NCBI GenBank assembly: GCA_037179515.1
Contig: JAXCGZ010001911.1
Coordinates: forward strand, 62,001-126,000
Source of the DNA: Halocaridina rubra
Lineage: Eukaryota > Arthropoda > Malacostraca > Decapoda > Atyidae
Direction of reading: 5' to 3'
Length of the DNA stretch: 64,000 nt
The notes below the pieces were generated by a model, which made no database searches, was not told where the DNA came from, and was given only the letters and a program-made list of their open reading frames with translations. The translations under genes and the position numbers were made by a program. Each line of letters begins with the position of its first letter. Position 1 is the first letter of the stretch. Positions 1 through 11,474 of the stretch are shown piece by piece.

Positions 1-625
1 TATTCCAAATACACGAAAGATAAGCTAACAGCTTACAAAGCAGCCTGATTACACATGTCTACTAGTAATGAGAAAATTTATTTTTGAGTGACAACTCAGA
101 CACATGAAGGGCTTAGCCTAGGCTCAATAAATGACACCAAAGTTTTTCTTCCCAATCTATGAGCAGTCAATGCTTAAATATAAAACACAATTAAAAGCAA
201 AATACTTAATAAGCTTACTCCCAATTCCTAAATTCCAAGGAAATATAACCAATTCTTAACAAGTATCAGCCTTTAACGGATATATAAAACATGAATGCTT
301 TAAAACTCAATCTTATCACGCAAATAAATGAAATTTTAAATAAGACGTCTTCTCGTCATGCAAAATTTCTTAATCCTGTTACCACATAATCTCATGCAGA
401 TTTTCTGAAATTTTGTTTACCACATGGGAAACAAGAAAATTTTAGTTACTATAATTAATTTTGAAAATAAAAAAAAATTCTGATTCGCAACGTCTCTAGT
501 GATAAAATTTTCATGTGCAGCCTAAGATTCACTCATTTCAATAATCTAGCCAGTGGTAATCGGGTTTCATGCGCAATCTTAAAAAGCAAAATAAAATAAA
601 TTTATCAAAATCAGTCTGTCTGTTC
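1..625 (-). mobile_element. 5' leader of Gmr1-like gypsy element E1 (partial)
   Basis: Non-coding leader between PBS and gag of a minus-strand element. It is closely similar to the E3 leader (about 38640-39267) and the E2 leader (about 6180-6799), sharing blocks such as the stretch around 'gacacatgaagggcttagccta'. The gag and pol of this copy lie left of the window. No ORF is supported here. Confidence 0.75.
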
Positions 626-645
626 GGGTCCCTGTTTGGGCGCCA
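626..645 (-). other. Primer binding site of E1 (tRNA-Lys type)
   Basis: The minus strand reads TGGCGCCCAAACAGGGACCC, one mismatch from the 18-nt tRNA-Lys(UUU) PBS seen in E3. It sits where the PBS should be, between leader and 5' LTR. The usual short spacer and the end of the LTR are deleted next to it. Confidence 0.8.
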
Positions 646-2611
646 ATATTAATTTTAATTTTGAAAATGCAATGACATGAAAAGAATTTAATTAAGCTTT
701 TAATAAAATATTATGATATGCTGCCTCGAATCTGGGAGGTGATGAGCACAACTTTGTTTCCCGGCACCACAGATGTATGCCAAGACTTTGGCCTCAACTC
801 GATGATTACCTCTGTCACACAAGCAGAGTAGAATAGAGGACACTGCAATTACAGAAACAGAAACGACACACTGTTAATAATGGGAAACTGAAAGCATGAG
901 CACACATATAATGAGTTTCCAATATTATTTTACTGGATGAAAATATATTGGTTAATCACAGCTAACCAGAAATATTTATGCTACCATAAGAGCATACAAA
1001 ACCATTAATTCTTTGCTGGTATTAAAGGAAAACAATTTATTCACAATAAATGAAGAATAAGCAAGACAAATACAGTACTGATGTATTCCTTAAATTGTGG
1101 GCAACAACAAAAGTTGCAATGCTTATAAATGATTTGCAATTAATATGGCAAAACACTCTATTTACGATAAAGTAAGAATATACGAGATAAATGCGGTATT
1201 CATTCACTTTTGGTTATCAAGAACTGTTTGCAATGAAAAAAGAGGGTGCAAAACCACCTTTTGAAGTATTTGCAACTTATGACTCAAGAACTTTATCCCC
1301 AATATATGAAGAATCAGCAAGATAAATGCAGTATGCATTCATTAAATTGTGGTTAACAGGAAATATTTGCAAAGCCAACAGGGTAAAATTACCTTTTAAT
1401 CATTTGCAGTTTATAGCATAAAACACTTTAGTTAAATGATTAATTATTTGCAATTTATATAGCAAATAGCTTTATTCACGAGTTTTTGACATAAAGCACT
1501 TTACTTACTATGATAAAAAGGGGTGAAATGAAATTAGAATTTGTTAGGAGAAGGGATAGATTTTTACAGGCTCATAACCAATTTTCAGAGGATGAGATTT
1601 TCGTTTATCACATTCAATGAAGCGAAACTTCTAGCTGTAATTTCCAGGTTAAGGAATTAAGTTTGGCAAGTGGGATTCCAGTTAGGTAATCTACAAAAGT
1701 TTGTTTGTATCGGAATGGAATCTGAGAAAAAATTTGTAGGATTTAGCTAGTAACGAATGTAACAAATTCTCGAATAGCCAATTTGCTTGACCCACGATCT
1801 TTACCATACACTATCCCTCACCTTGTTTGTGCCAGATGAATTCTTGTGAAGATGCCACATAAATAAGGTTTGAAATAAGCTTGACTGCTGAGGCGAGATG
1901 CTTCCTCTGGGATGTTTGGTCGCCAAATGAGGATGCTTCAATGTCCCTCCTGATGACTTCATCTGTAGGATACATTTCCAGACAGTAACTGGCTCTTATT
2001 TTATACAGGGCTACTTTAATGGTGGTCCCTGGAGGCAATTATAGCAGAGATGCAAGGGAGAGACAGTATTTTAGGTGCAACAAGTGGAAGCAAAGAAAAT
2101 AAAATGAGAATAATTATGGAAAGTTAGGTTACTGGTATACAATCTCCGGAATGTTCTTTGCGTTGCAGGAGACGGAATTTAAGTATTCAAATAATAAAGA
2201 TGCTACTGAAATATATCTAGACAGGCTAATGACATAACAGCAAAGTCAGGTTTATAACAAAATAATCAGCAAGAACGACTTTTATAATAATTTATTAGCA
2301 GGAGCTATTTTATCATAAGAAAATTGCAAAGAAAATGTATCTGATAGGCTCACTGAAATGATGGAATGGTAGGAAAACAGAAACAGGGGGCAGCCTTTAT
2401 ATCAGGTTTATGCTTTCCACACGTACAAGAATATTAAATAAGGTATATTTAAAATTAGCTATAAGCTAAAATATAAATTCCAATAATCGTAATCTGCAAA
2501 AGTCAAGACGTGGGAATTATTTTTAGTTAGAAAAATGACAGTTAAACTACTAAATTAACTAATAAGGCATCTAACAGCCTCTGGTGACTTTGAGCAAAAC
2601 ACTCTGTCACA
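646..2611 (-). repeat. 5' LTR of E1, U5 end deleted
   Basis: This is an LTR of the main family, shown in reverse orientation. It contains the conserved block at about 720-880 (gaatc...cggcaccacag...gtcacacaagcagagtagaatagagg) and ends on the canonical 'actctgtcaca' at 2611. Compared with the E3 LTR at 39291, about 165 bp that should adjoin the PBS are missing. The right flank from 2612 is integrase sequence of E2, so E1 appears to have inserted into E2. 'ttgtc' (2612-2616) would be the right target-site duplication; its partner lies outside the window. Confidence 0.85.
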
Positions 2612-3560
2612 TTGTCAGAGGTCACACGGTGTACCATACTGTACGGTCCTTTCCAGCATAGCATTAGCGTGCGAGTATCTGTTGTAAGAAGTAACACAGC
2701 TCGTTCTCCGGGTGCAGGGGACGAGGTTGCGCACGATGGTCAAAGAGCAGCTTGGCATTCTGCTGGTGATCATTAATGTCTAATTGTAGTGTTTCAGGCT
2801 TTTTCGAGATGGGACGAAAACCTCAAAATATACTCATGGAAGTCCCTATCATCATTCTTGTTGGTAGGCGAGTCCCAACATTCTGCTCAGGATTCAACTG
2901 AGCCTCTGACCTTATCACCATAAATCAGCTCAAAAGGTAAGCATCCAGTAGTGTCATATGGTGTGTCTCTGAAGGAGAAAAGTGCAGTGGCGACGTACTT
3001 GTCCCATTGCCTGGGTGTATATATCACTAGCTTGTGCAAACTTTGCTTCAATGTCCCGTTATAGCGTTCGCATGCTCCATTTGATTGGGCATGATGGACA
3101 CTCGTAAGAATGTGCTTTATTTCTAAGAAGTTACAGAAAGCCTCAATATGCCTACTTGTAAACTGATTTCCACTACAGGAAGTGACCTGCTCAGGGAAGC
3201 CATCCCTGGCGCAGATTTCAAATAGGGCCTGACTGACTGCTCCAGATGTGGCAAAAGATAGCAGCACTGCATCCGGGTACCTTGTTGCCAGGTCGACGTA
3301 TACCAGGAGGAACTGTTTCCCTGTGGATGAATCTGGATTAATAAGACCTAATATGTCAATAGCGACCTTGGAAAATGGCTCTGTTGAGAGCTTAGTTATG
3401 CTCATGGGGACTTTTGGTACCAATGACGAAGAGGTGGATTGGCAGACAGGGCAGGAGCCCATGAATTTGTCTACCTCGGCATACATGTTCAGCCATGCAA
3501 AAGCCTTCTGAAGGACGTCCCAATTTTTTACTTTCTTCTGTGTCCACTCAGAGGTAAATG
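2612..3560 (-). pseudogene. E2 integrase, Ty3/gypsy-type (C-terminal side cut by E1)
   Basis: A minus-strand open stretch (2887-3486) encodes an integrase core. It has the CPVC end of the HHCC zinc module, 'VAIDILG' with the first catalytic Asp, and 'SNGACERYNG' with the catalytic Glu. The second catalytic Asp of the usual TSDNG motif reads TSCSG, so the triad is broken. Downstream, about 2612-2880 matches the linker and start of the C-terminal domain of E3 with frameshifts, until the E1 LTR interrupts it. RT and RNase H would follow left of E1, beyond the window. Strongly similar to E3 (35080-36339) and E5 (60280-61150). Confidence 0.85.
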
Positions 3561-4232
3561 GTGTGCCACATACATATCCTGGTGGCGCAACAAAGCGGGC
3601 ACCACCAACTGTTTAAAGGTGTGGCCATCTTTAGTCACATGCCTACGAAGGACTCCATCTTGAAGGGCATAAGTGATCTGGCCTCCTCCTCTCACCGTAA
3701 AGGTTCTTCCCTCGGTGACCTGTTGCATCTAATGTTTGAGGCTGGGGCAGCCCTGCTGCAGTTTGGCGAAGTCTGGATGGGACTTCAGTGGATCTAGAGG
3801 TGCATCATCTGGTAAAGGAGGGGGAAACTCTCCGTGTTCCACATTATTGGTACTACCAGCAGCAAACTCAATGGAGTCAGTCGGAGAATTGTTCAAATTC
3901 CTATTGTCGGAACCAATAGTTGCTGCTGAAATGGCTTGTTGTGACTTTGCCTGAGGGATGTTACAATGAGAAATGGCCTCATGGTAGAGATCGGCCTGGA
4001 AAATAGGAATTAGGCTCAGTACACGACCCAGCAAGACAGGGTACATAAGCCCAATCAATGCCACAGCTGGGTATTTTCCCTTGTAGTATTTGCAATCCAG
4101 GTCAATGACACAGCAGCGGGTTGCTGAAGGAGAACCTTCAGCAACCCGCACATGAACAACTATGCCGGTATAATCTTCCTCCCTGACGAAGCTCTTGTCA
4201 ACAAATATTCCACGGGCCCCTGTATCGAGGGC
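3520..4232 (-). pseudogene. E2 protease distal part and integrase N-terminal region
   Basis: The frames at 3729-4151 and 3528-3728 continue each other. They match the E3 gag-PR ORF from the 'RVAEG..' stretch after the protease through the 'DFAKLQQ' linker to the integrase zinc-module entry (AHHLPLSGH). At the PR-IN boundary the copy reads a stop in the protease frame beside an A-run (about 3525-3532). The corresponding stretch of E4 is continuous, so this is decay. The protease active-site region upstream is interrupted by a SINE at 4233. Confidence 0.8.
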
Positions 4233-4415
4233 TAGTACAGTGGTAACGCGCTGGCTTCACATTCACGAGGTCGAAAGATCGGTTCCCGTCCAAGACCGAG
4301 AGTTTAAGCTGTTTACTGGCAGGAACTGCTGTGGTTGGACACCACAGTGGGGGGTTGGGGCTTGCCCTGGCTGACGAATACCCATTGTATTGAAATGGAA
4401 ATAAAGTTGTTTTGT
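4233..4415 (+). mobile_element. tRNA-derived SINE inserted in E2
   Basis: About 185 bp here are absent from the same point of E3 (near 37020), where 'agggctat' runs straight into 'caccatttatgg'. The insert starts with an RNA polymerase III A-box-like stretch (TACAGTGGTAACGCGCTGGC, 4236-4255). A B-box-like GGTTCCCGTCC follows at 4281-4291, at tRNA-like spacing, then a non-tRNA body and an AT-rich tail near 4390-4415. It is oriented opposite to E2. I could not define a clean target-site duplication and cannot name the family. Confidence 0.7.
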
Positions 4416-5682
4416 TCACACCATTTATGGTTCCTAGGCATTTTGGGATCATCTCGGGATCATTATGTTCAGTGAATTGCACATTGGCAAGCTTGTACTG
4501 TGGTTCCTCAGCGTTATACTTGGTGGCCCTTTCTGGTTTTGTTTCTTCGGCATGGGCTGAGTGAGTGGCCAGACGGTTTTTCTGGCTGCCGCTGTGAGAG
4601 GGAGTGTGGTGGCTCTTAGAGTCCTTCTGAAAACCCTGGAAAGGTGGAGCAGGGTAATTGCCCTTACCTCTAAACTGCTGAGGCTTTGGTCTTACCAAGT
4701 TGTCCTTCTTGAGTGTGGGTGCATAGCCGTAATTAAGCTTAGGAGTGTGAGGAGGATGAGCTGGACGATTGAAATTCTGAGAAGTGCACTTGTGTTTCCC
4801 ATTCCTGTGATCTCCTTTCTAGTGAGAATCATGGCCTGCTCTGGGAAGATGAAACTCTGAGGATGAGCCTTGGGATCAGCTCTTCTTGCCCTCATAAGGT
4901 CACAGAGACGTACTCCAGGCTGGTGTTGATGGAGGTACTCATCCACAGTGGCTAAACTTTTCTTGAAGTTGATCTCATCCTTAAGCTGAGTCCTTATATA
5001 TGTAGCAACATCCGTAGGGAGGTTATTGGCAATAGAATCAAACATCAAGAATGAATACCAATTACCATGAGGACACTTTGCAACTCCAACCAATCATTAA
5101 AAAGGCAAGCCTTGCATTTGCCAAAGGCACTACAGTTATTCTCCTTCAATGGGAAAGCGGAGACAAACCTAGCATGACACTCAGTTAGTGAAAATTCTGC
5201 CAGGCAAAGAGTGTTCGTTTAACTCTATCGTAGTCCCTCAGTTGCCCTCAGTTGAATTCACTGACCAGGGTGAGCAGATGGGGTGGCATGGAGGCAAGCA
5301 GCCAATGAGTCTTCTCAGCATCAGTGCCATCGTTAGTGGTGGCAAGACTTTTGTAAGAGCGGATGTAAGTATTGAGCGGTTGCTTGCCGTCGTCCTTGGG
5401 GGAGCCTTTCATGAGGCTGGTTCCCATTTCTGAGTGAAGAACCACTTTCAGGGATTCCATCTTTAATCTTAGTGAGTGCAAGCTCATTTTCTCGTTGGGC
5501 TTTCTCCTGCTCATGTGATTTCCTCTCTAGCCTATCTCGGCATGCAGCCAACTTTCCAAAAGCCCACTCAAGGAGCTTCTCTCCTGATATTGCATATCGC
5601 TCACCCAGAAGAAACATCGTGTCAAGGCGGCTGTCTCCATCAAATGTTTTGATGGTTTACTGAGACTGCCTGGTTTCCATGG
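4416..5682 (-). pseudogene. E2 gag (frameshifted)
   Basis: Minus-strand gag in at least four frames (pieces near 5333-5617, 5248-5514, 4692-5093, 4416-4698). It shows the full domain layout that E3 lacks: an N-terminal charged helix ('LLEWAFGKLAACRDRLERK'), a central capsid-like segment ('LNTYIRSYKSL', 'WLLASMPPHLL', 'DEYLHQHQPGVRLCDLM') and a Pro/Ser/His-rich tail. No CCHC zinc knuckle is visible. A stop follows the proposed first residues near 5660. Similar to E4 gag (41965-42561) and E5 gag. Confidence 0.8.
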
Positions 5683-6799
5683 TGGTTTTCTGTGACTGCC
5701 TGGTAGCCATAGTGATTTCCTGAACAGTCAACAATGAAATGCCAAAACAAAGCAACCACAAAAAACAAAATTCTACAATAGTAAAAAAAAATAAAATTGA
5801 AAGATCCACACAACACCAAGGAGAGAAAATACAATCAACACCACAGTTAAAACTGAAACGTAATGGTGATCCCAAAACCTCACTATGAAAGTGACTCAAA
5901 ACACAATCAAGTGCAACAACAGCAAAATGTTGCAAAACAGTGCATGAAACACAGGTATTAAAGGATGGCAGTTGTACCTGCTTAACAGCAATATGTGGCC
6001 ATACATTCGGTTATATTGCAAATGAAAGGAATGAGCAACAATGAATTTTACTGACAAGCACCAGTTGCAAGAGAATACAAACAAGTATAGCATAGCAGTC
6101 GTGCCTGCGTATGAGCGCATATATGGCAGTACCAGCAAGTAAAATGTCGTAAGTAAAATTTTGGAATGTTGCCAAAATTGCACAGATCCTATGCAACATA
6201 CACCAAAGATAAGCTAACTGCTTTCAAAGCAGCTAGATTGCACATGCGTCTACTAATAATGAGAAAATTTATTTTTGAGTGACAACTCAGACATATGAAG
6301 GGCTTATCCTAGGTTCAAAAAACAACACTAAAGTTTTTCTTCCCAATCTATGAGCAGTCAATGCGTGAATATAATAACTCAGTTATATGCAATATACTTA
6401 ATATGCTTACTCCCAATTCCTAAATCCCAAAGAAATATAAACAATTCCTAACAAATATCACCCATTGACACCTATATAATACACTAATGCTTTAAACTCG
6501 ATCTTATCACGCAAATAAATGAAATCTTAAATAACATGTCTCCTCGTCATGTAACATTTTAATTCTGTTATCACATAATCTCATGGAGATTTCCTGAAAT
6601 TTTGTTTACCATATAATAAACAAGGAAAATATTAGTTAACATAATTAATTTTGAAAGTTAAAAAAGTAGTTTTGATTTGCAACATGTCTAGTGATAAAAT
6701 TTTCATGTGCAGCCAGTGATTCATTCATTTCAGTAATACAAGCCAATGGTAATAGGGTTTCATGTGCAATGTTAAAAAGCAAAATCAGTCTGTCTGTTT
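5683..6799 (-). mobile_element. E2 5' leader
   Basis: Untranslated leader between PBS and gag. It holds a single copy (about 5900-6035) of the 137-bp unit that is repeated four times in E3, recognisable by 'caatcaagtgcaac', 'gttgcaaaacagtgcatgaaac' and 'aaatgaaaggaatgagcaac'. The rest matches E1 and E3 leaders. Small ORFs here are not conserved between copies. Confidence 0.75.
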
Positions 6800-6819
6800 G
6801 GTTCCCCGTTCAGGCGCCA
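6800..6819 (-). other. Primer binding site of E2
   Basis: The minus strand reads TGGCGCCTGAACGGGGAACC, a mutated form of the tRNA-Lys PBS of E3. It lies 8 nt downstream of the LTR end (ccccaca). Confidence 0.75.
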
Positions 6820-6827
6820 ATTTGTAT

Positions 6828-9800
6828 TGTGGGGAGGTTGTTAAGTTTCTGTTTTACTAAGGGGACTCAAAGTACTGAACTCTTTTAAGAGCTCACAAAC
6901 AGACAGGACATTTATTTTTTTTTAAATTTACCCATTCTACCACAACTCCGTTAAATAAACTTAGAATTCAACTTTCTTTTAATTTTGGAAATGCAATGAC
7001 ATAAAAAAAATGAATTAATTTTTGGAAAGCTGGAACAGATTTAAAATTTAAATTTATGGAATGCTGCCTTGAATCCTGGAGGTGGTGAGCACGATTTCGA
7101 TTCCCGGCACCACAGACGGATGCCAAGACGTTGGCCTCGACTCGACGTTCACCTCTGTCACACAGGCAGAGTAGAATAGAGGACACTGCAATTGCAAAAA
7201 CAGAAGCGATGCACTGCTAATAATGGGAAACTGAAAGCACGAGCATGCAAATGATGAGTTTCCAATATTATTCTACTGGATGAAATTATATTGGTTAGTC
7301 ACAGCTAACCAGAAATATTTATACTACCGTAAGAGAATACAAAACTATTAATTATTTACCGGCATTAGAGTAAAACAATTTATTCACTATAAATGAGGAA
7401 TAATTGAGACAAATACAATATGGATTGCTTAAATTGTGGGCATCCACAAAAGTTTGCAATGCCAATTGAGCAAAATTACTTATTAATTATTTGCAATTTA
7501 TATGGTAAAACACTTTATTTACGATACAGGGAGAATCTACGAGATAAATATCCTTTCATTCAATTTTGGTTAGCAAGAAATATTTGCAATGCAAAGAGGG
7601 TAAAATCACCTTTTGAAGTATTTGCAACTTATAACTCAAAACACTTTATCCCCAATATATGAAGAATCAGCAAGATAAATAATGTATGAATTCATTAAAT
7701 TGTGGTTAACAAGAAACATTTGCAATACCAACAGGGTAAGACTACTAATTAATTATTTGCAGTTTATGGCATAAAACACTTTAGTTAAATCATTAATTAT
7801 TTACAATTTATATAGTTAATAACTTTATTTACGAATTTTGACATAAAACACTTTATTTACAATGATAGCATTGTAGAAAAAAAGAGATAGACTTTTACGT
7901 GATAATAAGCAATCTTATGAGGATGAGAAAGAAATTTCTTTTCAATGTATATTGGCAGTAATTGCCTAGTCAAGGAATTAAGTTTGGTAAATGAGATTCC
8001 AGTTAGGTAATCTACAAATGTTCGTTATGTATGGGAATGAAATCTGAGAATATTTTCGTAGGATTTGACCAGTAAAGGATTTGACCAGTAACGAATTTAA
8101 CCAGTTTCTCGAATTCCCAATTTGCTTGACCAACGAGCTTTACTATACACTTTCTCTTACCTTGTTTGTGCCGGATGAATTCATGTGAAGACACCATGTA
8201 AATAAGGTTTGAAGTAAGTTTGACTACTGAGGCGAGATCTTGCCTCTGGGATGTTTGGCAGCCAAATGAGGACGATTCAATGTCCCTCTGGTGATTACCT
8301 AATTGTGATTACCTAATTGTATTTACGGGAAAGAGCCCAAAGCTCGTATCTTCCCGTCTCATGATCGGCTCCATTTTGTACTTAGTGATACTTATCATAC
8401 CTGTCCTTAAAACTATGGATTGAGATAGCATTAACTACCTCCTCGCTTAGCGAATTTCAATCATCAACTACTCTTACACTGAAAAAGTATTTCCTTACAT
8501 CCTGCAAAGAAGTTTTCTTAAGAAGCTTCAAACTATGACCTCTAGTTCTAGAGCCAGCCATATCAGAATATCGATCCCTATCCACTCTATCATAACCATG
8601 AAGGAATTTAAAGACTGTCACCATTTTCCCCCTCAACCTTCTAGCTTCGAGTGATGGTAAGTCTACTTCCCTCAGCCTCTCATCCTAACTGAGAATACAT
8701 ATTTTTGGCACCAGCTTCGTGGCATGTCTTTGAACTTTTCCAAGCTTAGCTATGTACTTTTTTCAAGTGCGGATTCCAAAAGGGGGCTGCATTTTCGAGT
8801 TATGGCCTCACATAGGTTACATAAATATTTCTGAACATTTCCTTGGCCATGTGCCTTAAGAAGGCATATGCTGCCCTTACTATGCCATTTATATGTATTT
8901 CTGGAGACAAATCTGCCAGTATGTTTACTCCTAGATCTCTCTCATTTTCTGTCTCTTGAAGTTGTACTCCAGCCACAGAGTAGTCAAGCTTGGGCCTTCT
9001 TGCACTTGTACCCAATCTCATTACTTTACATTTTGAAGTATTGAATTTCATTAGCCACTTTTCTGACCACTCATGCAGACTATTTAGATCTTCCTGAAGT
9101 TCTCTACTATTGTTCTCATTTCCTACTTTCTTCACAATCTTTGCATCATTTGCAAACATACTCATAAATGAATTTACTGACTCTGGTAGGTCATTTACAT
9201 ATACAAGGAACAAAAGTGGCCCTAAAACTGAACCCTGGGGAACTCCACTACTAACTCTTCTCCATTCAGACACTGAGTGTCTTACTCTAACCCTCTGTTC
9301 CCTTCCTTCTAAGTAAGTTAATTATCCATTCCAAGACATTTCCACCTATTCTAGCCATTGCTTGCAGCTTCCTAATAAGTCTCCCATGTGGAACAGTGTC
9401 AAACGCTTTCTGGAAGTCTAGGAATATGCAATCTGCCCAGCCTTCTCTTTCCTGTAAGATTTGGCTTACCTCATCATAAAATTCTAATAAGTTTGTTACT
9501 GTTGATCTACCTTCTCTGAAGCCATGTTGCCTCACTGACAAAAAGTTGAAGGATTTCTAGTGAAGAGAGATATGTTTTCTTAGTAGTTTCTCCATAACTT
9601 TGCAAATTATGCTGGTCAAGGAAACTGGTCTATAGTTCAGAGCCATATCCCTCCTTCCCATTTTGAAGATAGGTATCACGTTTGCTTGTTTCCAGCATCT
9701 TGGAATCTCCCCTGACTCTTCGTCATCTGTATGATATATATCCAGAGGAGTAACTCGTTCATATAATATTTGAGGGCTAATGTAGTGGTGGTCTCTGGCA

Positions 9801-10413
9801 GCCAATTATGGCAGAGATGCAAGGGTGAAACAGTATATTAGGTGCAACAAGCGGAAGCAAAGCAAAAAACTAGAATTATTATAAGGAAAATCGGTTACTG
9901 TCAAACAATCTCCAGAACGTTCTTTGCCTTGCAGGAGACGGAATTTTAACTATTCAAATAATAAAAAAGTTACTGAATATGTATCTAGACAGGCGAATGA
10001 CATATCAGCAGGGTCAAATTTTTAACAAAATTATTAGCAAGAGCAATTTTTATAATATAACAATATTTATCAGCAAAGCAAGTTTATAATAGGAAAATTG
10101 CATAAACAATGTATCTAACAGACTAGGATTATGGTATTGTTCATGAGTATAAAAAAAAAAAGGCAGAAACCGAGAAATATGAGGGAGATTTTTATATTGG
10201 GATCATGCTTTCTACACATACAAGAATATTAAATAAGAGATATTTAAAATTAGCTATAAGCTGAAATATATATTGCACTTAATCATAATCTGTAAAATGC
10301 GAGGAGTGAGAATTATTTTAGTAAGAAAAGAAAAGACAGTTAACAATTACTTAATTAACTAATAAAGCATCTACTACAGCCTCTGATGACTTTGAACGAA
10401 ACACTCTGTCACA
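6828..10413 (-). repeat. 5' LTR of E2, interrupted by a CR1-like LINE
   Basis: An LTR of the 'tgtggggagg' subtype begins at 6828 and ends with 'ctgtcaca' at 10413. It is split by LINE sequence at 8295-9720; the two LTR parts join to about 2.15 kb. It contains the conserved core (7060-7200), the internal tandem units (about 7370-7870) and the polypurine stretch near 9820-9900. The right flank 'ctgac' (10414-10418) would be the target-site duplication, with its partner outside the window. Confidence 0.85.
8295..9720 (-). pseudogene. CR1-like LINE 3' fragment (RT thumb to 3' end)
   Basis: A 5'-truncated minus-strand LINE nearly collinear with the plus copy at 25103-26256 plus the 3' end at 22832-23213. 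It starts at the '[11 protein letters not shown]' position and runs through RT motifs ('[14 protein letters not shown]', '[13 protein letters not shown]') to the 3'UTR. It carries a TAG near 9553, a frameshift near 9290 and a small in-frame deletion near 8860. The catalytic FADD is FAND, so this RT could not be active. The 3' end is a direct repeat of a 14-nt unit (attacctaattgtg, 8295-8322). No clear target-site duplication in the host LTR. Confidence 0.85.
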
Positions 10414-10700
10414 CTGACTGTGATTCCAAGAGGAGAGGGTCTAGCTAGTGTATGACTTGTCTAGAGGAGGAACATTGGCGTGTCCCCGGTTAGAACCATT
10501 TGAAGTACCTGCTGATGTAGAGTGCGATGATAGTACATTCTGGTTTATAGTTTTGTCTCACCATCAGTATACTGTCTCTGAGATTTCTTATTGATTTAGT
10601 GCCGTTACAGTAGCCACTGTCATGGCCTCTACTAGGTTGTCTTTTAGGTCGTTGTCCTTTGAATTTGGGATCCCCTTAAGGTGGGGTACCTTGAGAGGAC
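10414..10700. other. Unassigned 287-bp stretch
   Basis: Flanks the outer end of the E2 LTR on one side and the (AAAC)n LINE tail on the other. I see no convincing ORF, repeat or similarity to other parts of the window. It may be pre-insertion host DNA. Confidence 0.4.
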
Positions 10701-11320
10701 AAACAAACAAACAAACACTTATTTCCATTTGTCCAATAGCTATTTTTTGCAAAACTAAGAGGACAATTATAAGTAGACATGTAATTGAACTAATAAGTAA
10801 GAGGATAATACATACACTTACATGAACAAAAATGTAGCCTTCCTAGAAAATGAAGATAACTTTGAGATAACGGATGTGTATAGAAATTATAATAAGAATA
10901 ACCATACTGTAATGAAAATGTTAGCAATAATGATAATAATAAAGTAATAATAATATCACTCGATACAGGATTGCTATTATCGGCACCATCACCATATCTG
11001 TATTCCTTACAATGAAAATAAGTATACTTAACTTAGAGATCAAATAAGCGATATCAATCTACATATAGAATGGTTAGTATTAGTGGAAATTGCAGTAATC
11101 ATTAAGTTTAATTAGTGTGTGAGCAGCAACTATTTATCCAAAAGAAAACTATATAGAAAGCTGTGAAGGAGGACGAATTTTTAAGATGTTCGGAAATATT
11201 GCAGAGTGTTTGCACTTTAATAGTGATCATCTTTGAACCTGCATCTGTTTGTTCTCTGAATAAAGAGCTCATACTCTGGCATGTGTTGGTTTCCCTTATA
11301 TCCCTGACTGTTTTGAAATT
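10701..11320 (-). pseudogene. LINE 3' end with (AAAC)n tail, truncated
   Basis: The minus strand encodes a LINE ORF2 C-terminal tail: a basic stretch, then 'TDAGSKMITIK', 'ISEHLKNSSSFTAF', the usual 'PxLWNxIPxxxKxxxSxxxFK' ending of non-LTR ORF2. It is followed by about 400 bp of AT-rich 3'UTR and a (GTTT)n tail, seen as (AAAC)n at 10701-10716 on the plus strand. The same family occurs in the opposite orientation at 59307-60100. The 5' truncation abuts an A-run at about 11320-11330. Confidence 0.7.
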
Positions 11321-11474
11321 AAAAAAAAAAACAGAAAGAACAGGTGAACTGGGATGACCAGCTCCAGCTGAAATTCTGCTAAGCACACGATACCATCTAC
11401 CAGGTGGAAAAGTACAGACTCATATACTACGACAAGGCCTGCCCCATCATAGCAATCACCGCCCGGAGCAGAGA

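Noticed and set aside
4236..4300. Functional tRNA gene
   Set aside because: A and B boxes are present but no acceptor stem pairs and the B box is degenerate; a SINE head fits better.
6968..7186. Repeated small proteins of the 'MSSILLCLCDRG' type (also 18968, 26756)
   Set aside because: Antisense readings of the conserved LTR core; frames differ among copies.
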